This document shows positions 43,901 to 54,774 of a DNA stretch of 64,000 bases, in pieces (positions within the stretch are counted from its first letter, which is position 1; every line of letters begins with the position of its first letter). The notes under the pieces are model-generated. The model was given only the letters and a program-made list of their open reading frames with translations. It was not told the DNA's origin and did no database searches. Both the position numbers and the translations under genes were made by a program. Source of the stretch: Rhabditoides inermis (lineage: Eukaryota; Nematoda; Chromadorea; Rhabditida; Rhabditidae); NCBI GenBank assembly GCA_963966185.1, contig CAWZYM010000280.1, positions 124,001 to 188,000 on the forward strand. Direction: 5' to 3'.

Positions 43901-45595
43901 TCATGACCGCGGTTTCATTAGCTCAAAATCTAATAAAGTGTGATTCCGTCTTAACTTTGTGAACCTGAAAACTTTGTGAAAAATTATGTCATGAAAAGTG
44001 CCCATGATGCATTGGAAAATCTTACTTGTAGTGGACAAGCTAGTTGCGATCTAGTAGACTAGGTAGTCCGGATCGAGCAGACGGGGTATAGTAAAAATGT
44101 ATTTGTTAATGATGCGTTCAAGCTTTTTTAATAAAACCTTTATGTTACTTATAAAGTTATAATTGCACAGTGCATGAAGAAACGGTTCGAAAAGCAATTT
44201 TCTGATTTTCGCAAAACATACTGGCAGATATGAAGATCAAATGCGAATGCTTTTTAGCACCAGTACGCCCTCACCCTACCACTTGAGCTATTCCACATCA
44301 AGAGGAAACTTTTTTGTGAACGGTATATGCACTTGCGATAAGACGACTACATAGTCTACTAAAGTCCTCTCCAATCGGCCCGGAATGAAGTGCACAAGAA
44401 TTACGGTACTTAGCTGGACCCGTCAGTTGGACTCATGCGAATCGGTAATTTTTGCGTCCACAAAAACATCAGAGCGGAATCGACCGTGAGCGATATAGGC
44501 CGTCAGCTAACCAGCTGCGCCACAGAGGCAGATGCGAGAAGCGCAGAAAAGATAGCTGATGTTACCACCGCGCCAAAAGAACGCAAAAAAAGAATATAGC
44601 TGATATCGCAACTTCGCTACACACATACATTTTTTCTACAACATGAGAAAGACAAGAGAAAAGAATGTGTACATGCAACAATCGCGACAAACATCAATCA
44701 ATATGCACATCCCAATCACAAATGAATAAATGTGTTCACGTGATGATCAGTCGTAAGATTGGGTGGAGGTGCTGTGCCCGTTGTGTGTCTTCTGGTGTGG
44801 CTCGTTGAATGTTACGTGTAACATATAGGTTTCACAAGTACAGTAATTCAACAAAAGTGGGACGAACGCATGTACAACTTGTATCGATCAAACTGCGTAG
44901 AAGTGATTCGTATCAACATGTGACCAACATAAGAAACAATTAACAATTGCATACCTCGATACATGAGCGTGCGACGTGAACGGCGCCGTGGACGGCGTGG
45001 ACAGCGTGAACGTGGACGGCGCCGGTGTAGCACCTGCGACCGCGGCAACGCGCAACAACTGCAACACAACACTCAATCAATACACAATCAACAACGGGAC
45101 GTCTCAACGAACTCATGACTGCAGACTTATTCATAAAAATAATTGCATACCTTGAATTGACACACGCGGGGGGTTGTCGCCGGTGCTGCTCACGCGACCA
45201 GGGGGCGCGCCTCAAATCACACGAGATAACCAACTGCAACAAAGTCATCAATCAACAAAAAAAGTCACAACAAAAACGTGTTTGCTGAGATAAAACAACT
45301 GACATGATGGAAAGTAGTAACTGTAGCGGCGCTGCTACCGCGACCAGGCCTCGACGGCGTGGCGGCATTAGCACTGCCCCGAACCCATGCACTGCACTCA
45401 CTGAAACAAGCATATATGATCGTCATAGAATACAACGCAGACATTCAAATAAACAACAACATGTAATATCGCCAAGAAGAATCTTCAAGCACCAAAAACA
45501 AAATGAACGAGGTAAATCGAGTGAACAACACAATAAAACTCATAGTAAACTCATAGTAAAACTCATAGTATGTTGAGTAGTATCAGCATTCGTCT
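43901..45595. other. Spacer with tRNA-like and GC repeats
   Basis: Minus-strand tRNA-like sequence at 44,470-44,532 (GTGGCGCAGCTGGTTAGC and GGTCGATTCC). A second A-box-like word lies near 44,275. A degenerate GTGGACGGCG repeat lies at about 44,965-45,035. Otherwise no gene is recognised. Confidence 0.4.
44470..44532 (-). other. tRNA-like sequence, minus strand
   Basis: This has the best A-box in the window: GTGGCGCAGCTGGTTAGC, with TCACGGTCGATTCCG at B-box spacing. The 3' half and acceptor stem are degenerate. It is likely a tRNA-derived repeat. A tRNA pseudogene is the alternative. Confidence 0.5.
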
Positions 45596-46230
45596 ATTTG
45601 CTTTCGACTGCTACGTCAACTTTGATCCCACACATTTGCTGTTTTTGTTTGTTGTTTGTTTGTGTTTGGTGATACTCCGTGCGGATACGTGATTACTGTG
45701 TGAGTAAGTCTCTATGAATTTGCCAAACTTGAAATAGAAAGTGTCAATTTGAGAGAAGCGTATATTTCAGATGCGCTGACTTCTACACTTCTCTGCTTGC
45801 GGTGATCTGTATCATACTCATTGACGCCTCCACGTTTGTGAAACTAAAAACGACATCGGTATCATTTTCACACCAGAATGCCGTCTACAATGGTGGGTTC
45901 AGAACGACTTCGGCAGGTCGAAATCGCACAGAAAACTGGAGATCCGATTCTTTACCCAGTCCTGTCTTCAAGGCTTCATGTTTATCACTGAGATAGCTTC
46001 GTTCAATTACTTCTGCACGTTGGGCGATTCAGATTGGTTTCGGTAAGTGGAATAGTTTTCGAGAAACTGTTTCGTCTAATGATCAGGTTTCTCACAACAA
46101 CGTTCGCGTGGGTGTTCTGTCATCTCATGGACGGGTAAGTAAACATTGTTCAATCTGTACCCGTTCACTTTTCAGGCTCTGTTTTGTGTGTTTTCACTAT
46201 GGTCTAAAACATCTGAAAACACAACTATAA
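45590..46230 (+). pseudogene. Srx pseudogene F (exons 6-10 remnant)
   Basis: The remnant starts in intron 5 DNA. Exon 6 (about 45,606-45,701) keeps CYVNFDP and DTPCGYVITV but lost its acceptor, and a GTTT-rich expansion of 17 nt breaks its frame. Exons 7 (45,771-45,858), 8 (45,903-46,042) and 9 (46,087-46,134) remain readable with good splice sites. Exon 10 (46,176-46,230) ends early at CFHYG after a deletion into former 3' UTR. It belongs to the A/B subgroup (IDASTFVKLKTTS). Confidence 0.8.
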
Positions 46231-46242
46231 AAGTTCACCTGA

Positions 46243-46612
46243 AGGCACAGGGGCGCTTAGCATTACCAAGGTTCATCGAAATTCAGTATTGAGAACTTGG
46301 CAAAACTGTTTGCACGTAGCGGGAATCGTACCGGCATAGCATTGTATACGAACCGTGAACGTTACCATAACACTACAACGACGTGTACAGTCGAACTCAT
46401 ATCGACGAGATGCACACAGAGCTGAACTTATCCATAAGCATTTTGGTGCAAAGTTTGAATTCGCCTCACCAAGCTTCGCACGTGCGAACTTGGTAAGCGT
46501 CTAAGCGTGTGGGTAACGAGGAAACGCCGCTCTTACGCGTTTTTATGGTTTGATTTGTGTTTTTATGGGTCAAGCAATGATTCAAAGTCAAAAACTAAGC
46601 GCCACTGTGCCT
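46243..46612. mobile_element. TTAA-type MITE with tRNA-like core, in pseudogene F flank
   Basis: Termini AGGCACAGGGGCGCTTAG and CTAAGCGCCACTGTGCCT, with TTAA at the right (46,613-46,616) and a decayed CTGA at the left. A minus-strand tRNA-like sequence lies at about 46,315-46,392 (GTGTTATGGTAACG and GGTACGATTCCCG). Confidence 0.7.
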
Positions 46613-46729
46613 TTAAAGAGAATTTTCTCCATGTACGTATTTTGTATTAACGGTATACAGTAAACGTGTACTTGCGCTGTTACGTGAATTTTCATTCAGT
46701 TGGGGCGGTCCTACCATATCTCACATAGG

Positions 46730-46860
46730 CGAATAGGACCACCACACCACCACTTCACCACACCACCACTTCAGCACACCACCACACCACCACACCACCA
46801 CGAATGGCCGCTTCTGTCAAAAAGGAGTCCGGCCGCTTCTGTCAAAAAGGAGTCCGGCCA
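46730..46860. repeat. CACCAC minisatellite and 26-bp tandem repeat
   Basis: A (CACCACAC/CACCACTTC)n run at about 46,738-46,802 is followed by two tandem copies of CGCTTCTGTCAAAAAGGAGT plus CCGGC at 46,808-46,860. Confidence 0.9.
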
Positions 46861-47199
46861 GTTCGGTCATCCGCAGAGGGCGGACGGCCTTTCCAGCGGC
46901 ACCAGAGAAGAGACAGCGTTCTTGCGCAAGTCGGCCAACGGGAGTCGCCAATAAAGAAGTATGAAGATTGAAATGTTTTTTTTATGGAAAAAGGGAATAT
47001 AGTCAAGAGAAGATCTACAAAACATACTTCAAACTAACGTGTTATAGAAGTCCGAATCCACTATATTAGTCTCGCGCTTATGTAGCTCAGGAATTTTCGT
47101 AGAAAACGTTATTGTTGATTTTGAACATATATTATACTGAACGAAGTGCACTGCTGAATTGTTTTGCCGTTTATATCTCTTCTCGACGGACCCTCTCAC

Positions 47200-47274
47200 A
47201 TGACCACGTGACGTAGTGGTAACGCTCTCGGTTAGTGAGCAGCGGTCCGCTGATTCGATCTTGCGTGCTCACGC
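47200..47274 (+). other. tRNA-like sequence next to a MITE
   Basis: GACGTAGTGGTAACGCTCTC (A-box) is followed at tRNA-like spacing by GCTGATTCGATCTTG (weak B-box). It lies about 20 bp outside the left end of the TTAA element at 47,293. Confidence 0.45.
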
Positions 47275-47292
47275 AAAATTTTGTCGATTTAA

Positions 47293-47827
47293 AGGTAGTG
47301 TACCCTCTGAATCCCATATTAAAATTATCACGAATGTATTATCAATGCCTTTTAAAAATATTTTCATGCCGTTTGTGGTTGTTTGTGATGAAAAATAATG
47401 AAATTAAAATGTATCAAAAATTTATTTAAATCCAACATGATACGCATATTTACGCAACGATATGAGTTATGATTTTTAACAGCTTACTGCGTTTAGCAGA
47501 TCATTTTTTCTATCAGCTGTTCCCGCCAAATTCGTAAAAGAAACACATATTAAAAATGTTATCCAAAATAAGAATGACATAAGAAACAATATAAACACAT
47601 GGAAATAAATTGTCTTTAATGGAACAGCCGATAGTGTGGTCAAATTGTGTAACTTCGTGCAAGTTGTGCACACACCCCCGAGCTGATTAAAAGTTATTAG
47701 ATTCTACGATTTCTCACTCCATTTTTCAAATGATTTTTTAAAACTAATTTGTTTCAAAATGTATATTTGCATTATCATAATATACTCGTTGAATCGTAAA
47801 CAATGACATTCAGAGGGTACACTACCT
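47293..47827. mobile_element. TTAA-flanked MITE, AGGTAGTGTACCC family (long form)
   Basis: Termini AGGTAGTGTACCCTCTGAAT and the matching complement at the right, with TTAA at 47,289-47,292 and 47,828-47,831. 535 bp with no transposase. The left 120 bp corresponds to the right part of the 233-bp element at 5234-5466, which is an internally shortened relative in reverse orientation. Confidence 0.85.
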
Positions 47828-47831
47828 TTAA

Positions 47832-48189
47832 AGGCACGTTGGCGACTTATTTCTGCCACAACCTGCCGTAACTCCTCATTTTCGAACGAGCAAAACATTT
47901 GACGGCGACCGGAATCGAACCCGCGTAGATCGGGGGCCACAACGCAGCGCACATGCACTGAGTGAGCCACGAAGCAAGTGAAAGAGAGTCGTTCATTTGC
48001 GCTTATGTCTCCGACCCCAGTTGCAGTATTGAAGCGTTGGCGGGAAAATCAAGTTTTCAGCTGCTCTCTTGGCAGTTGCAGAATCGAAAGTAACGCAGAA
48101 TCGTCGTTCTTTCGCGAAAATGGCAAATGTGTTAGGTTAATATGATTTTTAATAATACTTTAAGTCAAAAATAAGTCGCCACTGTCTTT
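47832..48189. mobile_element. TTAA-flanked MITE sharing a target with its neighbour
   Basis: Termini AGGCACGTTGGCGACTTATT and AATAAGTCGCCACTGTCTT. It shares the TTAA at 47,828-47,831 with the preceding MITE and has TTAA at 48,190-48,193. It contains a minus-strand tRNA-like sequence at 47,900-47,974 (GTGGCTCACTCAGTGCATG and GGGTTCGATTCCGG). Its body is related to 15,365-15,700. Confidence 0.75.
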
Positions 48190-48268
48190 TTAAAACATCA
48201 TACAATGGGTTTTGAAATTTGTCTAAACACCCTAATGTCTCTCGTGAAAATAAATGAACTCATGTGCG

Positions 48269-49538
48269 GGCCCATTGTACTTAAAACCTAGTCAGATTTC
48301 ATTCCACTTTCATGATTCGTCCACCTTATTGTTATCTGCTTCTGGAAAAAAAATGCAATTTCTCCAATTCGAAAGGAAACGTTTGCGAACAGTAACTGGG
48401 GTCAAACTTTTTCATAGGGGTGGTTTTTCTCAACAGTCTCGCATCTCACAAAAATATATGATCGAGTAAGCATCAACCCATGGCCGGTAAGCCTTCTCGT
48501 CTCTGATGTGACACACGCTTACTTTGAACACCACGTTGGCCTAAACCCGACGTACGAGGAGCTGCTTAACACACTCAAAGAAACCATCGCTACTGCTTCT
48601 GGGCCTTTTCAAGTGGGACTGTCGGAAAAGACGAGACACCTGCTCAAGATAAGGGCGGAGCTCGCGCTAGTCCCAAGTCTGCTGCTGGAACTCTATATCA
48701 TCTCCCGTCAGTGCCGCGCGGCCTTCAAACACGACTTCTCGACGTAGTACCTCGAGAAGGTAATCTGTGACACTGCTACGTTTCTAGTGTTTTCGGTAAA
48801 TGACTGATTTATGTTTGTGCGAAACATAACGTGAATGTGGGAGCCTATGAAACATGATAACATGTTGTGTTCATGTTAGTACGTGAGAATAGTACATGAG
48901 AAATCGAGAATGATATGTGTGAGTAAAGCATTTGTAACCGAATCTCATGTTTGTCATGCATTTTCTTTTAAGTAGAGGGAAGATCACCACGATATTGAAA
49001 CCCCCCCCCCAAATTGTACTTATGCTCATATGACTATCAATGATAATAATACATATCATGAATGTGCGTTGTGCATCTACGCGAAGTTTTTTTCACTACA
49101 AAAAATTTGCGAGGCGTTTTTTTTTTAACATGTTCTGTTCATTTTTTAGCAAAGTTTATTTATGAAAACACTTTTCTTCCACGTGGTATTTGTAGTTTAA
49201 ACACGAAGTTTAGATCGATATGGTCGATATGATACAAGTGTTTCTACATTAGTTTCTTTACATCAATAGTATCGATAGAACTGCTGCAAGACGAGTCCAT
49301 CAAAATGAACCCGTGAAAAAAAACCATGGGTTGATGCTTACTCGATCATATATTTTTGTGAGATGCGAGACTGTTGAGAAAAACCATCCCTATGAAAAAG
49401 TTTGACCCCAGTTACTGTTCGCAAACGTTTCCTTTCGAATTGGAGAAATTGCATTTTTTTTCCAGAAGCAGATAACAATAAGGTGGACGAATCATGAAAG
49501 TGGAATGAAATCTGACTAGGTTTTAAGTACAATGGGCC
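48269..49538. mobile_element. Element or inversion bounded by 215-bp inverted arms
   Basis: Arms 48,269-48,483 and 49,323-49,538 are almost identical inverted copies (GGCCCATTGTACTTAAAAC at the outer ends, CATCAACCCATGG at the inner ends). The 839-bp interior holds an RTE-type linker fragment on the + strand (48,484-48,780) and a fragment of the inverted-repeat family at 49,020-49,220. No transposase is present. Confidence 0.75.
48484..48790 (+). pseudogene. RTE-like LINE linker fragment
   Basis: The frame reads LSEKTRHLLKIRAELAL and then SRQCRAAFKHDF. This resembles the segment between endonuclease and reverse transcriptase in RTE-type elements, where forms like LSEETKxLLxxR and CRxAIKxD are common. 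It is short and isolated. Confidence 0.5.
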
Positions 49539-49539
49539 A

Positions 49540-49810
49540 CCGGGTGGTGTGACGTAGTAGTCGTCGAGGGATCCGAAGCCAATCACTTAGAAGCACGTGG
49601 TTGCTTCCTATAGAAAAGGGAGCGAACACGCCAACGTCTGTGAGCAGCATGCGGTTGCTTGTCAGGAAGTGGTCGATTTTGTTTAGCGCTCGTCCACCTC
49701 GTCCAGTGGCGACTGATCGGACTCGGACTTCGGATTACGACTGACTAAATTATCGTCCATTGAGTGGTCTCCACGTCCATTTCCTTCGGCCCTTCTTAGA
49801 AAATAAGCTG
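49540..49810 (-). pseudogene. RTE-like LINE endonuclease C-terminal fragment
   Basis: The minus strand reads KWTWRPLNG, then after stops KIDHFLTSNRMLLTDVGVF and GSNHVLL. This matches the end of the APE-type endonuclease in RTE elements (WTW.SPNG.., IDHIL.., SDHRLL). The catalytic SDH is SNH here. It ends where the inverted arm begins. Confidence 0.65.
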
Positions 49811-49894
49811 TTGCCATGAAAGAAACGGACTACCTTGTTGAAGCCAATGACTCCCTCACCCGCCTCGTTTCTCTATCTGTAAATATTATTATTA

Positions 49895-50240
49895 TGATGT
49901 ATCCAAACTCGTCGTGAGTATCCTCGGGCCACTTCTTTTAAACCGTTATGTGAACCGTGTGTGGTCGACGCGGTTGAATGAAGGGGCGCGCAATTTTCAA
50001 TACGTCGACGATACGGTGTTTGCCTCTCGGTATGCACCTCACCGATAAAGACAAAGAACATGTGCAAGACTATGTCTGTTTTTTTCTCAACTCAGAGATG
50101 GGAATGAAGCTTCATGCGGAAAGTGAAAGGTGATTCGTATGTGAGTGTATGAAAAAAGAACCCGACTTCAACCAGGTTCACAATCTATTTCAAAATGAGT
50201 GGTTAATAGTAAGAGAAAGAATGCCCTATACTACCAACTA
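49895..50240 (+). pseudogene. CR1-like reverse transcriptase fragment
   Basis: Read with one frame change, the + strand gives ILGPLLLNRYVNRVWS, FQYVDDTVFAS (the YxDD catalytic motif), then FFLNSEMGMKLHAESER and KKEPDFNQVHNL. It is the same subfamily as the relic at 54,775 (SVLGPLLYSV, SEMGLQLKAKGD, NEPDFKLNLHIG). It ends in the GA tract that precedes duplication copy 2. Confidence 0.65.
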
Positions 50241-50339
50241 TAAACAAATATTACAGAAGACGAAACAAAAAAAGACTACTGTGATGTTACCGCCGCCGAC
50301 TGCAACGTCTCTAGACTACATTGAAAACGTAAAAAAAAT

Positions 50340-50420
50340 GGCAAGAGAGAGAGGGAGAGAAAGAGAGAGAGAGAGGGAGAGAGGGAGAGATAGGGAGAGA
50401 GGGAAAGCGGGAGAGAGATT
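50340..50420. repeat. GA-rich tract before duplication copy 2
   Basis: (GA)n and GGGA-type repeat, the counterpart of the left-edge tract. Confidence 0.85.
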
Positions 50421-51005
50421 GTACAGTATGCCGTTACGCCTATAATAACAAATACCTTATTAAAAGTAGTCTTAAGGTATTTATCTTATTGAAGTCGTCT
50501 TGTTGTTCTTGAGTACATGACGTCAAATGAACGAAGCGAATATGACAAACATGTATGTAATAATTAAAGTCATATTCATATAACAAATATCAGTACGAAA
50601 CTGTGCCTTTTCTTACATTTTTTCTTGTTCTTTGTGCACATCGAAACCTGAAAAAAAAACTTTTTTCAGTCGCCTTATATGTTCTCGGGTTTAAACAAAG
50701 TTTCATTGATTTTGAATCGGAATCATTACATACTTCCGGTCTCTATCGCTGTCTCAATGTTTTGACGTTGCGGTGTTTGGTTTTCATAAAAAAAATTCAT
50801 ACAGTTGTATCTATGTTTTCAATCGTATTTGTATCTACGTTGTTGTCGTGGCGCGGTTTCACACACCACACATGACCCTCATTTTTGTTGTTCTGTTTTA
50901 AAACGAAAATAATTTTTCATTTGGGTGTGTAGCTTGTTACATGTTTTCAGGTTCACGTTTCATTTTCACGTACTTCCATCTTTTTTCTTACTCGCCGACT
51001 CGAAT

Positions 51006-52910
51006 ATGTCAAACAATGCAACAAATTGGAGCTATGTCTACGGAGCGTCCGTCGCTCTTTTTGTGGTGTGGTTTGATATGTGGTATAGCCTTCTTCTTCT
51101 TATCTTAACTCTTTTTCCAATTCAGTGCGGCATGTTGGGAATGTTCTTCAACGCATTTTCCGTTTTGTTGTTGTTCAAAAATCCGACACTACGAAATCCT
51201 TTTGGTTAGTTTTTTTTCCAATACAATACATTTGCATTCTGATACTAGGAACTCTATGCACTTCGCACATCGCTGCTAATTTCGGCGCTTGTTTTGTGTT
51301 CGTGATTTGGTGTTTTCCAATTGCACTCACGTAAGTGAAAACGGAACTCACAAAATGAAAAAGAAACCACTGTCAGGCAACGTGCCGACGTTTCATATAC
51401 AGCCCTGGGAAAAATACCTGGAATGTTGATGATGGGTTTTTACGATGTCTGTGTTTATTCACATCTTGTGATTTCAATAAATAGATTCTCAGGTATATAA
51501 GGTCTTTTTTATTTCACCTTTTCAGCGATTTCAGCCATTTGTTTTCCGATAGCAGCTCGTAATTTTCTCACATTCCGATCGAGTTTTATCGCAGTTGCAG
51601 TCGTGTGGTTGTTAGCCTGTTGTCACATTACTCCGTACTTAGTCAATGGTTTGTTCAGTGGTTTCAGCGCTGCGCTCATCCACTCCCTTTCAGGGGACAA
51701 CTGCTACGTCAACTTCGATCCATTCCAACTGCGGTGGGTGTTCGCTGATACACCGTGCGGATACGTGATCACTGTGTGAGTACCTTTAAACGGTGAAAGA
51801 AAAAAAGCTGCACTTTCGGAATCTTCTTGACACAAGGATTCATTGGAACCTTGAAATTGGAGACCGTGGTATGACGCATACCTACCATTTGCTCTTTGAA
51901 GTTAGTGTACCCTCTTTCTGGGTATGCCACAAGTCATGGCACATTTATCGACGATATTTCTAAATGTTTGGCCACAGTATAGCGTTCCGATTCATGAAAA
52001 AAATGAGTGAGTTGCAAACTAAGGCTCAGAACGTATCGCGTTAGTCCAAAGTGCACAACTTGCACCAACTTGCACAATCTGCTACACTACTCAACTGTGA
52101 TAATAGTTCACTAATGAAAAAAACTCAACGTTTTGGAGCAAACAATTGAATTTGAAGCCGCGCTGCTAAACGCAGCAACCTTTTATTTCAAGATAAACGG
52201 CGTAAAACACCTCAATAGTTGTTTTGTTTTTGAAATAAGCTTGCATCAATAATCATGAGAAAGAGATGCCATACACATTTTTCGTGTTTTAAACTTTGCG
52301 GTCAGAGGTTACATTTATAATAAAAAAAGAAGAAAATGTCACATTGAGCGGAACGTTTATATTTCAGATACGCTGACTTCTACACTTCTTTGTTTGCGGT
52401 GATCTGTATTATACTCATTGACGCCTCCACGTTTGTGAAACTGAAAATGACATCGGTATCCTTTCAAAACCAAAATGCCGTCTACGTTATTTCAGAACAA
52501 CTTCGGCAGGTCGAAATCGCACAGAAAACTGGAGATCCGGTTTTTTATCCAGTCCTGTCTTCAAGGCTTTATATTTATCACAGAGATAGCTTCGCACAAT
52601 TATTTCTGCACTTTGGGCGATTCAGATTGGTTTCTGTAAGCTAGAAATGTTCAAGAATTAAATTCGATCAAATGTTAAGGTTCCTCACCGTAACATTCAC
52701 ATGGGTGTTTTGTCATTTCATAGACGGGTTAGTTTCGTTTTGTATTCTGCATTTCGTTCACCATCTGTTTACAGGTTCTGTTTTGTGTGTTTCCACTATG
52801 GGCGCGCAGAGTTCAGAAAGTGTACAACGAATTTTGTTACTGTGCAGTCAACAAGTGAACAAAAAAAAAACAGAAACGCTTCATGTATGCTGTGCTTTCA
52901 GATAGAATAG
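51006..52910 (+). CDS. Srx-type 7TM chemoreceptor, gene A'
   Basis: Ten exons: 51,006-51,065, 51,126-51,204, 51,249-51,330, 51,377-51,492, 51,535-51,648, 51,694-51,775, 52,368-52,455, 52,496-52,635, 52,680-52,727 and 52,775-52,910. They give 314 aa. The protein is essentially identical to A through the seven membrane segments. The tail differs: an A-run after GTGAAC has ten A here and eight in A, so the last roughly 20 residues are read in another frame and stop earlier. The intron 2 donor is GTTAGT instead of GTATGT. The conserved upstream block (about 50,720-50,875) and acceptor (50,950) are retained. It is probably functional. Confidence 0.82.
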
Positions 52911-53534
52911 TGGTGAATTGAAGGTTGAATGTTTAATGTATTCATAATAGTGCCTACAGCCACTGCAGATTGGATTTGACCGATGGTTTTCATTATGTAA
53001 TTACGGAAATCTGCAAAAACTCAACTATGAAAGTTCACTTGAATTGAATCTATTTATATTTGTTTGCATAAATTAAACACTTTAGTACCTTCAGTGTTCT
53101 GTGAAAACTAAAAAACAAAAATGAGACGATAAAGAAGATCGTGAGCAAGCGCTGGTTTTGGTATCGGACAGCGGAGTGAAAAGCTGCTTGTTTTTCACAT
53201 GTGGCGTTTATTTTTTTTTTGCTTATAGTCAATTTATGAAAAGTTTCTGTATTTTATAATTCATGTGGCAATCGTAGTTTATGTACGAGAGGTGTTGCTT
53301 TAAGGTTTGCTGTTACTTAAGTAAAACTGGTATCGAGACATTTTCTCGGATTCACGTAAGTTTCATGAATTCCGATTCATAATCATCACTTCTGAACTCA
53401 ATCGCTGTCTTGATGTTTTGATGTTGATAACATGTATGGTTTCCGTTGATAGTCATATGAGCATACAAACTTTTGGTTGTAGTAGTGTGCGTTGCGCATC
53501 TTCGTGAAGTTTCTGTATTTCTCACTTACATGTT
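52911..53534. other. Spacer after gene A', with orphan promoter-like block
   Basis: Colinear with 2815-3426, including the promoter-like block at about 53,345-53,430. No exon is visible. Confidence 0.45.
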
Positions 53535-53744
53535 CACGGCCCGGATAGTTGCAGAGCGCGACCCACAGAGAGAGAGCGGCGCTCGCACAAGCCGCGCCGC
53601 GAGTGATATGGCGCGTAGCGATTTCAGCCGAGAATTTATCGCGCTCTTTCTCTTGCTGGTGATTCACAATGAGGACGCGTCGCGTGCTTCGCGAGCGCGG
53701 TCGGCGCGCGCGCTGTTGTCGACTGTGCAACTATCCGGGCCGTG
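53535..53744. mobile_element. CACGGCCCGG MITE, copy 2 orthologue
   Basis: Same insertion and same ATGTT target duplication as 3427-3636, with a few substitutions. It is therefore older than the duplication. Confidence 0.75.
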
Positions 53745-54774
53745 ATGTTATGATAATCTTTCAAACGAAAAATGATTGTATTTTCATGTTTCTTGTTGTA
53801 GTTGTAGTCTACACGAACTTCAGAATGGTACGTTCCTTCAAGTTGTTCTTCTTACAATTTGTTGTTTTCATTTTTTTGCGGCTCACATACAATAACCATT
53901 TCGGAGACTTTCTGATTTAAAGTTATTGCATGGCTCTATCGTAAGGCGCAACTCAATTATATTTGTTTCATGCTTTCAATACCGTGCTGATCTCGCTCCG
54001 ACTCCAGGGAAAATGCAAGGTCATGAGCTTTGGGAACTTATTCGTGTCCTCACGCAAAGCATTTGCGATTTCTCACGGACTATACTATCATAAATTCTCA
54101 GATAGTATTGAAACATGAACATAACATGTTATCAGAAACTGTGCTGACCAGAGAGTGAGAGGAAAGACATGAAAATGTTTTATAGGCTCCCACGTCAATC
54201 CAGTTCACGTTGTGTTTCGCATTAGAAAACATATTAGTACTTACCGAAAACAAAAAAAAAGTACGCTGTCACTCCGTTCGAAGGCGGAATTTCGAATTAC
54301 GCCAAAAGAGAAAACTGCAAGTTATTGTGTAGTCTGTTTTGTGAAAATATCAGCGTTTGGCCGGACTCTGGAAATTAGTTCCTATCATCGACCCCGTCTC
54401 ATTACTCCAGCGGCGCGAAAATGACGGAAAAATGCAAAATTCACACCGACAATCGTCATTTCTCTCGATACTTGCAAATATGTAAAACTCCGGTACAAAT
54501 CGATGAAAACACAAAACAAGCTACATAGTAGTTTGATTCGTGTACGCAGTCACCTGCATACTATTGTGTACATCATTTCTCTTTTTTGGTGAAACTTGAA
54601 AACCCGCTGAACGGAGTTACTTTTGAAATTTTCTCATTTTTTTCTAATTATCTCTTACTTTTCACAAACTGTAACTTTTAAAGCTTTTCGTTTAACCAAA
54701 ACTCTGTAGTCAACGGAGACCTGAAAAAGAGGGGTTATAATTCATCAAAAATAATGTCTATCGACACATTGTTG

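Noticed and set aside
48254..49586. Two near-identical small proteins, one per strand (YLKPSQISFHF type)
   Set aside because: They are the two inverted arms read as protein. The identity reflects the repeat, and no promoter or family supports a gene.
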